Part shown: positions 24,680 to 33,245 of the stretch, piece by piece
How the letters are laid out: each line of letters starts with the position of its first letter
How positions within the stretch are numbered: position 1 is the stretch's first letter
Assembly: GCA_021785975.1 (NCBI GenBank)
Contig: JAJYOE010000015.1
Coordinates: forward strand, 1 to 36,066
DNA length: 36,066 nt
Source: Bacillota bacterium
GTDB taxonomy: Bacteria > Bacillota > Bacilli > Alicyclobacillales > SLC66
Direction of reading: 5' to 3'
Translations under genes and position numbers: made by a program
Notes under the pieces: model-generated
The model's database searches: none
Seen by the model: the letters and a program-made list of their open reading frames with translations, nothing else
What the model was told of the DNA's origin: nothing

Positions 24680-26269
24680 TTAGTTGACAAACTTGTTACT
24701 GCCTTTCCAGTCTTGTTCACGCAACCGGAATTTTTGTAGTTTGCCAGTAGCCGTTCTTGGTAGCATTTCCACCAATTCGAAGATTTTTGGCACTTTAAAG
24801 TGGCTCATCCGAGCACGGCACCATTCGCGAAGTTCGTCTAAGTCCAGAGTCATCCCCTCTTTGAGCACAATGTATGCTTTTGGCACTTCGCCCCATTTTT
24901 CATCAGGCACAGCAACAACACCCACTTCAAGAATCGCCGGATGTTCGTAAAGCACCCCTTCTACTTCAACGGAAGACACATTTTCTCCACCGGAAATAAT
25001 GACATCTTTGGAGCGGTCCACAATTTCGATATATCCGTCTGGATGCACCACCGCCAGGTCTCCGGTATAGAACCACCCATTTCGAATGGCTTCTGCTGTT
25101 TGTTCTGGTTGTTTGTAGTACCCTTCCATTACTACGTTGCCCCTAGTGACGATCTCTCCGATTTCCCTGCCGTTCCACTCCACATCCGATGCATCCTTGC
25201 GCACCACTTTGGTTTCGCCGTTAAATAACATTTCCACGCCTTGCCTCGCCTTGATTTTTGCCTGTTCTTCCATGGAAAGCGCAGCAAAATCCGCTCTCCA
25301 TTCGCAATACGTGATAAAGGGTGACACTTCGGTAAGTCCGTACACATGGATAACGTCCATGTGAAATAATTTTTGCACCTTATCGATGACAGCAGCCGGC
25401 GGAGGAGACCCTGCCGTTGCCATGCGGGGGTGAGTTGAAATCCTGACCTGATCTGCACCAGGCGCATTGATCAGCATGTTAAGTACGGTCGGAGCCCCAC
25501 AAGCGAGTGATACGTTCTGATCCACAAACAGATTCAGCGTCTGTACGGGATCTATTTTTCGCAGGCAGATATGCGTGCCGCCAATCGCAGTGATCGCCCA
25601 TACTCCGCCCCAGCCATTGGCATGGAAAAGTGGCAGTGTATGCAAATACACGTCCTCGTGCACCACGCGCAGATGATAGAGAAAATCCGCCGCATTGATG
25701 TAATTGTTGCGATGAGTCAGAATGACACCTTTCGGTTTTGAGGTCGTGCCACTAGTGTAGTTGATCGTGATCGCCTGATTTTCGTCGATTTCCACCGCAA
25801 AAGGTGTTATGGAAGCGCTTTCTAGGATAGTCTCATAATTATGCGCTACAAGAGAGGACGGAAAGTCACTTTCCACTTGGATAAAAATGCGCACCTGCGT
25901 CAATCGAGGAACCAGCCGCTCGATCATGGCACCGTATTCACTATCCACAATGATCGCTTTCGAATCACTATGTTCGAGTATGTAAAATACTTCTTCTTCC
26001 GCGAGGCGAATATTGAGTGGGACCATGACGGCCCCCATTTGGCCAATGCCATAGAAACATTCAATCATCTCATGAGTATTTGGCAACATAACGGCAATAT
26101 GGTCACCTGACGTCAAGCCCAGTGCTTTAAGCGCACTAGACAAACGCCAAGTGCGTTCGTCAAACTCTTCATAAGTCCAACTCGACGTTCCGTCGATGAT
26201 TGCGGTTTTTGTAGGATAGAGTTTACGAGCTCGTCGCTTAAATTCAATGGGTGTTAATGGTGTAATCAA
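24680..26269 (-). CDS. Fatty-acyl-CoA synthetase (AMP-forming)
   Basis: An ANL-superfamily enzyme that activates a carboxylic acid, probably a medium- or long-chain fatty acid, to its CoA thioester through an acyl adenylate. It has 529 residues. The P-loop-like motif YTSGTTSKPKG is at 171-181. GLTEVSPF, GWFYTGDLAVVHPDGY and the hinge DRSKDVIISGGENVSS follow. The C-terminal catalytic lysine is in PRTATGKLQKF. The start is TTG with GGAGGGG 5 bases upstream. It is followed by the CaiB-like gene, which suggests degradation of a branched or methyl-substituted acid; that link is inference. A candidate operator lies in its promoter. Confidence 0.9.
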   Translation of the reverse strand: MITPLTPIEFKRRARKLYPTKTAIIDGTSSWTYEEFDERTWRLSSALKALGLTSGDHIAVMLPNTHEMIECFYGIGQMGAVMVPLNIRLAEEEVFYILEHSDSKAIIVDSEYGAMIERLVPRLTQVRIFIQVESDFPSSLVAHNYETILESASITPFAVEIDENQAITINYTSGTTSKPKGVILTHRNNYINAADFLYHLRVVHEDVYLHTLPLFHANGWGGVWAITAIGGTHICLRKIDPVQTLNLFVDQNVSLACGAPTVLNMLINAPGADQVRISTHPRMATAGSPPPAAVIDKVQKLFHMDVIHVYGLTEVSPFITYCEWRADFAALSMEEQAKIKARQGVEMLFNGETKVVRKDASDVEWNGREIGEIVTRGNVVMEGYYKQPEQTAEAIRNGWFYTGDLAVVHPDGYIEIVDRSKDVIISGGENVSSVEVEGVLYEHPAILEVGVVAVPDEKWGEVPKAYIVLKEGMTLDLDELREWCRARMSHFKVPKIFELVEMLPRTATGKLQKFRLREQDWKGSNKFVN

Positions 26270-26299
26270 GAAAACCCCTCCCGAACATTTTATTTTAAT

Positions 26300-26320
26300 A
26301 TTCTATCATTGACCAAATGA
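26300..26320 (-). promoter_or_regulatory. Promoter -10 of the acyl-CoA synthetase operon with adjoining inverted repeat
   Basis: TAGAAT (26305-26300) is the probable -10. Directly upstream, in the spacer, TCATT (26306-26310), 5 bases, AATGA (26316-26320) form a perfect inverted repeat. A repressor bound there would block RNA polymerase. No clear -35 is seen. Confidence 0.4.
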
Positions 26321-26350
26321 ATCTACCAGTTATGTCAGGACCAATCACTT

Positions 26351-26953
26351 TCACTTCGTGCTATTAATCGCCTTCTCCCATACTGCAAGCGTATGTTCTC
26401 CCGTTAGTGTAAAGAGATGACCTTGGCGAGAAAACACAAGCGTTGGAAATCCATTTTTGGAGTTTTTAGCCACCTCATTGGTGTTTAATATATAGTACAC
26501 TCGAAACCCGTTAAGATGGTAAGCGGATATTTCTTGGCTTGTCAAATGGATGGCTTGCAAGAGCGTAGTACCCGGTACAAATCCTTCGCTGACAAGCACC
26601 GGAAGTCGCTTAAAGTGTGCCTTGTTTTTATTTAAGGCAATCAATGTGCGTTGGCAGTGCGGACACCAGTAGGCTTCAAAGAGGATCGGTTGTCTACTGG
26701 CGTTTAACATCACCATTCTACCTTTTGCCGTGAGTGCTTCCACTTGATTGTAAAGTTGAGAGGAGGCCGTCTGGGGATTGAACGATGCCCCAGGCGTCAC
26801 CACCATCAGCCCCAGTTCATTTTTAAAAGGAGGATTCTTTTCTTTAGTTAATCCTGCGATAGAGTTCAGGATGCCGCACCCTTCAAGAAAACCGAATGCC
26901 ACGAGGCCGATTACAAAGAGTGACAAATTGCTTAAAATACGCTGCTGCTTCAT
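26351..26953 (-). CDS. Thioredoxin-like lipoprotein with a CPHC motif
   Basis: A 200-residue exported protein. The signal peptide ends in the lipobox LEGC with C26 as lipidated residue, so it should sit on the outer face of the membrane. The thioredoxin-like part starts near residue 85. The redox motif is CPHC (97-100) in EAYWCPHCQRTL, as in DsbA-type oxidases and VKOR-linked thioredoxins. The cis-proline is in NGFPTLVF. It probably forms or shuffles disulfides in exported proteins; the partner is unknown. The ATG has GGTGA 4 bases upstream. It lies after the pruA terminator on the same strand, and I see no clear promoter in the 25 bases between them, so expression may rely on read-through. 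Confidence 0.85.
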   Translation of the reverse strand: MKQQRILSNLSLFVIGLVAFGFLEGCGILNSIAGLTKEKNPPFKNELGLMVVTPGASFNPQTASSQLYNQVEALTAKGRMVMLNASRQPILFEAYWCPHCQRTLIALNKNKAHFKRLPVLVSEGFVPGTTLLQAIHLTSQEISAYHLNGFRVYYILNTNEVAKNSKNGFPTLVFSRQGHLFTLTGEHTLAVWEKAINSTK

Positions 26954-26977
26954 GTGTTCACCGCCAATTTGATGTTA

Positions 26978-27007
26978 GAAAGCCCCGCGCGAAAATGGCG
27001 CGGGGCT
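26978..27007 (-). terminator. Terminator after putB-pruA
   Basis: AGCCCCGCGC (26981-26990) and GCGCGGGGCT (26998-27007), 10 perfect GC-rich pairs with a 7-base loop. TTT follows on the minus strand and TTTT on the plus strand. It lies 40 bases after the pruA stop. Confidence 0.85.
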
Positions 27008-27046
27008 TTTGTCGCTTTCTATATTATAGCGTGGGATAGGGGGCGC

Positions 27047-28588
27047 TTAAAATACTTCTGAAACAGATTTAGCTTGCATGAAAAGCTGCAGGTAATCCGG
27101 GCCGCCTGTTTTGGAGTCAGTACCGGACATATTGAAACCGCCAAAAGGATGCGCGCCCACCATAGCACCTGTGCACTTGCGGTTGAAATACAGATTGCCG
27201 CAATGCATGCGTTGTTCTGCATATTCAAAATGTGCCCTGTCATTAGAATAAAGAGAACCAGTCAACCCGTATTCCGTATTGTTAAAGATATCAATGGCTT
27301 CTTCAAAACTGTCCGCTTTGCTGATCGCAAGGACAGGTCCAAAAATCTCTTCTTGCATGATTCGCGCTTCCGGTTTGACGTCGGCAAAAACGGTAGGTTG
27401 AATATAGTAACCGTTACCCTCTGCTTTACTGCCACCGCTCACCAAACGGCCTTCCGTTTTACCAATCTCAATATATTCCAAAATTTTGTTGTAAGCCCCA
27501 TGATCAGATACAGGACCAATAGCAAAGTTTTCCTCCGGCAACCCAATCGCTAGTGCATCTGTTTTCTCAATCACTTTTTTCAGGACTTCGTCATAGACGT
27601 CTTTGTGAATAATGGCACGCGACCCTGCGGAACATTTTTGACCCTGGAATCCAAACGCTGATGTGACAATTGCAGAGGCTGCCGCTTCCAGATTCGCGGA
27701 GGCATCGACGACAATCGCATCCTTACCGCCCATTTCCGCAACGACTCGTTTCACCCAAATTTGTCCAGGTGCCGTTTTGGCAGCGAGTTCGTTGATGTGC
27801 AGTCCCACTTCTTTAGAACCGGTGAACGAGATAAAACGAGTTTTTGGGTGCCCAACAAGATAATCGCCAATTTCCGAACCTGGTCCCGGCACAAAGTTCA
27901 GCACGCCTTTCGGCAATCCGACATCTTCCATAAGTTCGGCGAATTTGGCCGCAATCACCATCGTTGGCGAGGCTGGTTTAAGGAGCACTGTGTTGCCTGT
28001 CACAATGGCAGAGGTGGTCATGCCAACTAGAATGGCAAGCGGAAAATTCCATGGCGGAATGATGATTCCAACGCCAAGCGGAATATAGTGCATGCGGTTG
28101 CGCTCACCAGGGAATGGTGGCAATGCTTTTGACGATGCCAGACGAACCATTTCCCGCGCGTAGAATTCCATGAAATCGATGGCTTCTGCCACATCCCCAT
28201 CTGCTTCTGCCCAATTTTTCCCGATTTCGTAGACTTCCCATGCGGAAAATTCAAATTTGCGTCTGCGCAGTTCTGCTGCTGCCTTAAAGAGATAATCGGC
28301 ACGGCTGATCGCGTCAACGTATTGCCAGGTAGAAAATGCCGCTTGCGCTGCTTCCATTGCTTTTTCTGCGAGTTCGCGGTTGGTTTGCGCCACGCTGCCA
28401 ATGAGTTCATCGACATTGCCAGGATTCATTGACTTTACTTTTTTTTCTGTATAAATTTTTTCGCCATTAATCACTAAAGGGTAATCTTTTCCAAGTTCCC
28501 CCTTTACTTTATTCAAAGCAGTTACCATGGCCTCTTTGTTCTCCGGAATTTGAAAATTAACCAGCGCTTCATTCTTAAAATCCAACAT
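27047..28588 (-). CDS. pruA: L-glutamate gamma-semialdehyde dehydrogenase (1-pyrroline-5-carboxylate dehydrogenase)
   Basis: It oxidises glutamate semialdehyde, in equilibrium with pyrroline-5-carboxylate, to glutamate with NAD: the second step of proline use. From the ATG at 28588 it has 513 residues, matching RocA/PutC proteins. The catalytic cysteine is C319 in FQGQKCSAGSRA. The general base glutamate is E285 in VAEMGGKDA. PPWNFPLAI and the Rossmann motif FTGSKEVG are typical. The longest ORF adds 13 residues upstream; AAAGGGG 10 bases before 28588 and family length favour the shorter form. It follows putB by 47 bases and is ended by a GC-rich terminator. Confidence 0.96.
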   Translation of the reverse strand: MLDFKNEALVNFQIPENKEAMVTALNKVKGELGKDYPLVINGEKIYTEKKVKSMNPGNVDELIGSVAQTNRELAEKAMEAAQAAFSTWQYVDAISRADYLFKAAAELRRRKFEFSAWEVYEIGKNWAEADGDVAEAIDFMEFYAREMVRLASSKALPPFPGERNRMHYIPLGVGIIIPPWNFPLAILVGMTTSAIVTGNTVLLKPASPTMVIAAKFAELMEDVGLPKGVLNFVPGPGSEIGDYLVGHPKTRFISFTGSKEVGLHINELAAKTAPGQIWVKRVVAEMGGKDAIVVDASANLEAAASAIVTSAFGFQGQKCSAGSRAIIHKDVYDEVLKKVIEKTDALAIGLPEENFAIGPVSDHGAYNKILEYIEIGKTEGRLVSGGSKAEGNGYYIQPTVFADVKPEARIMQEEIFGPVLAISKADSFEEAIDIFNNTEYGLTGSLYSNDRAHFEYAEQRMHCGNLYFNRKCTGAMVGAHPFGGFNMSGTDSKTGGPDYLQLFMQAKSVSEVF

Positions 28589-28635
28589 CACTGCATAACC
28601 CCTTTCGTTTTTTAGAGAGAAGATCACCTGTTGTA

Positions 28636-29556
28636 TTATCGCTTAAACATCGACTTGACAACAAAGCCGACATTGGCAGGACGTTCCGCCAAACGCCTCA
28701 TGAAATACCCGTACCAGTCATCGCCATAGGGAACATACACTCGCACTGTATAGCCTTGCGCCGCAAGTTCCTCCTGTAATTGGGTCCGGATGCCGTATAA
28801 CATTTGGAATTCAAACTGAGTCAGTGGTATAGAATGCTCTTTGATAAACCCCTTCAAGTGATTGATGATGACTTCGTCATGAGTGGCAATCGCTGCATAA
28901 TTGCCGTATATCAGTTGTTGCTCCACTAACTTGATGTAATTCTTGTCCACATCCGCCTTGTCCGGAAAAGCAACGGAGGAAGGTTCCTTATAGGCACCTT
29001 TCACAATCCGGAGATTAGGATGAAATTCATTCAAGTCGGCAATATCCTGTTCACTTTTATACAAATAAGATTGAATGACGAGACCTACTGTTTCGCCGAA
29101 TTCTTGACGAAGTTCCCTGAAGATTTCTAGTGTGATCTCATTATGTGCATAGTCTTCCATATCGATACGTACAAAATTGCCATATTGCTTGGCTTTGCTG
29201 AGAATTCTCCGCATGTTGTCCATGCAGAGCGATTTGGAGATGTCCAGGCCAAGCTGAGTCATCTTCAAAGAAAGATGGGATTTTACGCCGCTTTCCTGAA
29301 TCGCATCGAGCGTTCGCACGCAATAATCAGCGGAAGCAACCGCTTCTTCACTGCTATTTACAAATTCACCCAAGTGATCGAGTGTTGCCAGTATTCCTTG
29401 ACGGTTTAATTTTGTTACCGCATTAATGGCAGCTTCAATCGTCTCACCTGCGACAAAACGATCTGCTCCAAGCTTGAAGCCGTATTTTCTCGCCAGTTCA
29501 TTCGAGGATTGGTTTTTCGCCAAATACAATAATGTATCTCTCATCAACTGTGCCAT
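28636..29556 (-). CDS. putB: Proline dehydrogenase
   Basis: A monofunctional FAD-dependent enzyme that oxidises proline to pyrroline-5-carboxylate and passes electrons to the respiratory chain. It has 306 residues from the ATG at 29556, which has AAAGGGGGA 6 bases upstream. The longest ORF starts 29 codons earlier, across the promoter. Conserved beta/alpha-barrel motifs are VRIDMEDYA, VKGAYKEP, LTQFEFQMLYGIR and the C-terminal VPYGDDWYGYFMRRLAERP with its substrate-binding arginines. It is the first gene of putB-pruA, behind a sigma-54 promoter and divergent from a sigma-54 activator. Confidence 0.97.
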   Translation of the reverse strand: MAQLMRDTLLYLAKNQSSNELARKYGFKLGADRFVAGETIEAAINAVTKLNRQGILATLDHLGEFVNSSEEAVASADYCVRTLDAIQESGVKSHLSLKMTQLGLDISKSLCMDNMRRILSKAKQYGNFVRIDMEDYAHNEITLEIFRELRQEFGETVGLVIQSYLYKSEQDIADLNEFHPNLRIVKGAYKEPSSVAFPDKADVDKNYIKLVEQQLIYGNYAAIATHDEVIINHLKGFIKEHSIPLTQFEFQMLYGIRTQLQEELAAQGYTVRVYVPYGDDWYGYFMRRLAERPANVGFVVKSMFKR

Positions 29557-29591
29557 ATTGATCCCCCTTTCCACTATCAATTCATATAGAC

Positions 29592-29606
29592 GCAAGAACC
29601 ATGCCA
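29592..29606 (-). promoter_or_regulatory. Sigma-54 (-24/-12) promoter of putB-pruA
   Basis: The minus strand reads TGGCATGGTTCTTGC. Against TGGCACGN4TTGC there is one mismatch (T for C), with exact spacing. Transcription should start near 29580, about 25 bases before the putB ATG. A sigma-54 activator gene is divergently placed just upstream. Confidence 0.88.
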
Positions 29607-29632
29607 TAGAAAAATGCACATATTTCCGTCTA

Positions 29633-29656
29633 TTATTGAACATTACTGTTCAATAA
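29633..29656. promoter_or_regulatory. Perfect 9-6-9 inverted repeat, candidate activator binding site
   Basis: TTATTGAAC (29633-29641), ATTACT, GTTCAATAA (29648-29656). Its centre is about 65 bases upstream of the predicted putB start, a normal place for a sigma-54 enhancer site. It also overlaps the -35 of the divergent activator promoter. A further GTTCAA half-site lies at 29681-29686. Confidence 0.65.
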
Positions 29657-29665
29657 GTGTATAAT
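29636..29665 (+). promoter_or_regulatory. Sigma-A promoter of the proline activator gene
   Basis: TTGAAC (29636-29641), 18 bases, TATAAT (29660-29665). The -35 and part of the spacer are inside the inverted repeat, so the bound activator should repress its own gene. Confidence 0.65.
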
Positions 29666-29702
29666 TACATTAACAATTTTGTTCAATTTTGAGGCGATGT
29701 AC

Positions 29703-31103
29703 ATGATAAACTCGCACCCATTATCCAGCATGTCAATGATTCCTAATGAATTGCTGCAGACTATACTGAACACCGTCAGTGAAGCCGTTACCATTGTAGA
29801 TGCAGATGGTGTGGTACGGTATTGGAATCAAGCCGCAGAGGAACTTTACGATATACCTGCTGATGCCATCTTAGGTCGTCACATCTCTGATTTCGCATGG
29901 AAATCCCTGATGCTCTCACGAACGATCGAACAAATGCAACCGATTCGGCAAGCTTATCACGAGCCAAAGCCAGGCATTCATGTGCTCGTCAATTCCTCCA
30001 TTCTAGAGTTGAATGGTTCAATCATTGGCGTGGTTTCCTCTGAACAGGATGTCACACGGCTTGTCCGGCTTGGTAATGAACTATTCTCTGCAAGTCACCA
30101 GCTACGAACACTGGAAGATGAAGTAAAACGATATACGGCTAACGACGATCCGTTTCATCGCATCAAGGGAAGTGGCGCTGCCATCACAAAGACCATTCAA
30201 ACCGCGCGACGCGTGGCAGAGACAGATGCTACTGTACTGATTACCGGGGAGTCGGGAGTGGGCAAAGAGCTGTTCGCCCATGCCATCCACCGGGCAAGTT
30301 CACGCCATGATCAACCATTTGTGGCGATCAACTGTGGCGCTATCCCTAGTGCATTGTTTGAAAGCGAATTGTTCGGATATGAGCGCGGTGCGTTTACGGG
30401 GGCAGACCGCCATGGTCGACCGGGAAAAATAGAACTAGCTGACGGGGGCACCTTATTTCTTGATGAAATCGGTGAACTCCCTGCGGAGATGCAGGTCAAA
30501 TTGTTACGCTTTTTACAGGAGCATCAATTTTATCGCATTGGAGGAACAAAACCCAGCGAGGTAAATGTCCGGATTCTTGCTGCTACCAACCGTAACCTCG
30601 AAGAGATGGTCAATGAACGAAAATTTCGCGATGACCTCTTTTACCGTTTGAATGTGGTCCATTTGGAGTTACCACCACTGCGAAAGCGCATTGAAGATAT
30701 ACCGGAACTGATTCAATTATTTTCAAGAGACGCAGCGCTGCAATACGGAAAACCGATACCTCGGTTCTCTCCTGAAGTAATTGTTACATTAATGAACTTT
30801 CCATGGCCCGGAAACCTCCGGCAATTACGAAATCTGATGGAGCGCCTTGTCATTCTGTCTGACGGGGATGTGATCGAACGCGATCACCTTCCCGATTCAA
30901 TGAAAGCGCCAAGGCTAACGGAATGGACCATTGACAATCCTGCAAATCCACCAGTCGCCATGTACGCCCCTGCGCAAATCGAAATCGAACAAATTCGCGC
31001 TGCGCTCCAAACAACATACGGCAATAAAACCGCCGCAGCGAAGCTTCTTGGTATTTCTCGTGGCACACTCTACAACAAAATCAAAACCTTTGAGTTAAAT
31101 TAG
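29703..31103 (+). CDS. Sigma-54-dependent activator (PAS, AAA+, Fis-type HTH), probable regulator of proline use
   Basis: An enhancer-binding protein of 466 residues. The N-terminal PAS domain (about 15-125) is the likely signal sensor. The AAA+ domain has Walker A GESGVGKE (182-189), the sigma-54 contact loop GAFTGA (229-234) and Walker [11 protein letters not shown] (251-260). The C-terminal Fis-like helix-turn-helix is in [19 protein letters not shown]. The ATG at 29703 has GAGGCG 6 bases upstream; a TTG at 29679 is a poorer start. It is divergent from putB-pruA, which has a sigma-54 promoter. That pairing strongly suggests it activates those genes when proline or a product is present, like RocR in Bacillus. 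The ligand and the sigma-54 gene are not in the window. Confidence 0.93.
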   Translation: MINSHPLSSMSMIPNELLQTILNTVSEAVTIVDADGVVRYWNQAAEELYDIPADAILGRHISDFAWKSLMLSRTIEQMQPIRQAYHEPKPGIHVLVNSSILELNGSIIGVVSSEQDVTRLVRLGNELFSASHQLRTLEDEVKRYTANDDPFHRIKGSGAAITKTIQTARRVAETDATVLITGESGVGKELFAHAIHRASSRHDQPFVAINCGAIPSALFESELFGYERGAFTGADRHGRPGKIELADGGTLFLDEIGELPAEMQVKLLRFLQEHQFYRIGGTKPSEVNVRILAATNRNLEEMVNERKFRDDLFYRLNVVHLELPPLRKRIEDIPELIQLFSRDAALQYGKPIPRFSPEVIVTLMNFPWPGNLRQLRNLMERLVILSDGDVIERDHLPDSMKAPRLTEWTIDNPANPPVAMYAPAQIEIEQIRAALQTTYGNKTAAAKLLGISRGTLYNKIKTFELN

Positions 31104-31158
31104 CTGTGATCATCATTTGTCAAAACCTTAATTATTGATGAGATTCGCAAGGTGCTGC

Positions 31159-31180
31159 ATAATAGATAGTGATCTATTAT
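31159..31180. repeat. Perfect AT-rich inverted repeat before the DedA-PAP2 gene
   Basis: ATAATAGAT, AGTG, ATCTATTAT: nine perfect pairs with a four-base loop. It lies between the activator stop and the DedA-PAP2 start. TATACT at 31189-31194 could be a -10, in which case the repeat covers the -35. It could be an operator or a weak terminator; no long T run follows. Confidence 0.45.
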
Positions 31181-31219
31181 TTATAGCTTATACTCAGCTT
31201 TAATAGGGTGGAATTGTAA

Positions 31220-32497
31220 GTGAACTTAACCGAAATGATGAATCACTATGGATACCTGGTGCTTTTTATTTCCCTATTAGTCGAACTCATCGCTTTTGGC
31301 CTGCCGACAGAAATTTTGATGGGTTATGCTGGCCTTTTAGCTTATCAGGGAAAGTTGGGGTGGATTCCCTCCGTCCTGATGGCTTGGATAGGTTCTTCGC
31401 TTGGCATCAGTGTCTCCTATTATATTGGTCTGAAATTGGGATACCCGTTTTTTGAAAAATACGGGCACAAGATGCATATGGGGCCTGAACGCATGGAAAA
31501 AGTCACACAGTGGTTCAGTCGATTTGGCAATAAGTTGATCCTGGTCGCCTATTTCATCCCTGGCGTACGCCATGTGACCGGGTATTTTTCGGGGATTACC
31601 GGAATCCCTTTTCGTCAATTTGCGGTTTATGCGTACACTGGCGCATTCATCTGGGTCTTTACATTTATCACTTTAGGGAAGGTGCTTGGTCCGCAATGGG
31701 AACTGGTGCATAGTCATATCAGCAAATACTTGCTGATTGGAGGCATCCTGCTTGTTATCGCTGGCGGGATCTTTTATGTATACCGGTATTTCAAAGACCG
31801 CATTCTCAGATCATTATCGATCATCATGAGAAAATCCCCATTGCGGGTGAGGCTATTAATAGTTGGTACCGGGGTTCTTTTTATCGGTTTGACGATGGTG
31901 ATGATCGGAATGATACAGGATTACATGGGGAATGAATTTCATCAGTTTGATTCGGTGAGCGCATTGTTGATTCACGATCTGTTTCCTGCCACCACAACCA
32001 CTTTGATGAAATCTGTAACGTATTTTGCTTCTTTATGGTGGCTCATCCCCATCTCTGTATTTACGCTCCTTTGGATTGTCTTTCGTGGAAAAGACCGACT
32101 GCTTGAAATCATTACTTTTGCAATCGTCATCACTGGTGGAATCGTCCTCGAGGAAGGCCTTCAGGCATTATTTTATCACCTGACAACCAATCACCACTTG
32201 ACGTTACAAGGCCTGCCTTCCGCTTTTCCTGGAGAGCAGTCCATGATGGCGCTAACCTTTTGGGGATTTGCGGCATATGTCGTTGGCAGACATTCACGAA
32301 AAATAATGGTAAAGGCACTTCTGAGTATCATGGTCATGATCATCGTCGTCACCTTAAGCATCAGTTGGATTTTTTTGGGCCTCCAAGTTGCTAATGATAT
32401 TTTGGCGGGTTTTGTATTTGCAGGAGTGTGGCTGTCCCTAAATACGGTAATTATGGAGATCTTGAGGGAATTAAGAAGAAATCCCTCGCATCAATGA
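31220..32497 (+). CDS. DedA-family membrane protein fused to a degenerate PAP2 domain
   Basis: A 425-residue polytopic membrane protein. Residues 1-200 form a DedA (VTT/SNARE-associated) domain: FGLPTE near residue 24, then FFEKYGHKMHMGPERMEK and PGVRHVTGYFSGITG. DedA proteins are linked to lipid carrier flipping and membrane homeostasis. Residues about 215-425 resemble a membrane PAP2 phosphatase in helix pattern, and such DedA-PAP2 fusions are known. The PAP2 catalytic motifs are not intact. PSGH is replaced by PGEQ (in SAFPGEQSM). The third-motif arginine and histidine are missing from SWIFLGLQVANDILAG, although its aspartate remains. No KX6RP motif is visible. The start is GTG with AGGGTGG 8 bases upstream. 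Confidence 0.85.
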   Translation: MNLTEMMNHYGYLVLFISLLVELIAFGLPTEILMGYAGLLAYQGKLGWIPSVLMAWIGSSLGISVSYYIGLKLGYPFFEKYGHKMHMGPERMEKVTQWFSRFGNKLILVAYFIPGVRHVTGYFSGITGIPFRQFAVYAYTGAFIWVFTFITLGKVLGPQWELVHSHISKYLLIGGILLVIAGGIFYVYRYFKDRILRSLSIIMRKSPLRVRLLIVGTGVLFIGLTMVMIGMIQDYMGNEFHQFDSVSALLIHDLFPATTTTLMKSVTYFASLWWLIPISVFTLLWIVFRGKDRLLEIITFAIVITGGIVLEEGLQALFYHLTTNHHLTLQGLPSAFPGEQSMMALTFWGFAAYVVGRHSRKIMVKALLSIMVMIIVVTLSISWIFLGLQVANDILAGFVFAGVWLSLNTVIMEILRELRRNPSHQ

Positions 32498-32510
32498 TGT
32501 CAAGGGATTT
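32479..32510. terminator. Bidirectional terminator between convergent DedA-PAP2 and PepSY genes
   Basis: AAATCCCT (32479-32486) and AGGGATTT (32503-32510) form 8 pairs. The interior can pair further (CATCA with TGATG). TTTT follows on the plus strand and TTTCTTCTT on the minus. The DedA-PAP2 stop codon lies in the loop. Confidence 0.75.
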
Positions 32511-32521
32511 TCGTTCGATCA

Positions 32522-33145
32522 TTAGTTATCCGCAGAAACTTTACTAGATAACAAATGTTTTGAATTGCCGTAGAACACATTTTTTACCTTGACAGTGTTG
32601 CCGCTGGACTGACGGATTTTGATCGACATTTCCAGATTCCCGTTATCTGATCGGGAAAACTCGGCCCACATGAACGTTCCTTTGACCTTTTGCAAGGCTT
32701 GTGTGACATAGGTTTGATAAGCTGCTGGCACTTTCGTCAGTTTCACATCATAAGCCATATTGCCTGATAACACGGGTGAAGTGATTTTTTCTGAAGTGGA
32801 AGTTTGACTTCCGTCAGAAACGCTGTTATTACCTTTTGAAACACTTTTTGTTTGCTCGTTTGAAATTCTCTTTACGAGAATAGCCCCATTTGATCGATTG
32901 ACTTTTACTTCCCATACCTTCCCGTTATCCGTCAAATGAATATCCCAAACAGGAACCCCATGATAAGTATCCAACGATTGATGTAAGACTTGACTGCCTG
33001 GTAGCGACTTCTGAGCAATTTGATCTGCTTGCGTGCTAGTGAGTAAAGACTGTGCAAATGCCGCCCCACTTAATGAGATCAGTAGCATGGAAACAGAGGT
33101 ACCTAGCGCAATCTTTTTTTTCCAAGTCGAGTTGTTCGCAACCAT
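32522..33145 (-). CDS. Secreted PepSY-like protein
   Basis: A 207-residue exported protein. The N-terminus KKKIALGTSVSMLLISLSG is a typical signal peptide with probable cleavage after AFA. A PepSY-like domain follows (about 33-92: ADQIAQKSLPGSQVLH, VPVWDIHLTDNGKVWEVKV, GAILVKR). Then come a serine-rich linker and a second alpha/beta region that ends FYGNSKHLLSSKVSADN. PepSY domains are thought to regulate proteases or bind ligands at the cell surface; the role here is unknown. The start at 33145 has AGGAGGA 7 bases upstream; six earlier codons are open but lack a site. It converges on the DedA-PAP2 gene. TATAAA at about 33182 may be its -10. Confidence 0.8.
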   Translation of the reverse strand: MVANNSTWKKKIALGTSVSMLLISLSGAAFAQSLLTSTQADQIAQKSLPGSQVLHQSLDTYHGVPVWDIHLTDNGKVWEVKVNRSNGAILVKRISNEQTKSVSKGNNSVSDGSQTSTSEKITSPVLSGNMAYDVKLTKVPAAYQTYVTQALQKVKGTFMWAEFSRSDNGNLEMSIKIRQSSGNTVKVKNVFYGNSKHLLSSKVSADN

Positions 33146-33245
33146 TTTATAATCCTCCTCCAATTGAACTATCTCATTTATAGTCTAGATTACTTAAAGA
33201 AAACTGGCGCTTCATGAGTAGCATATCCTCTTCTGTCATTAACAC

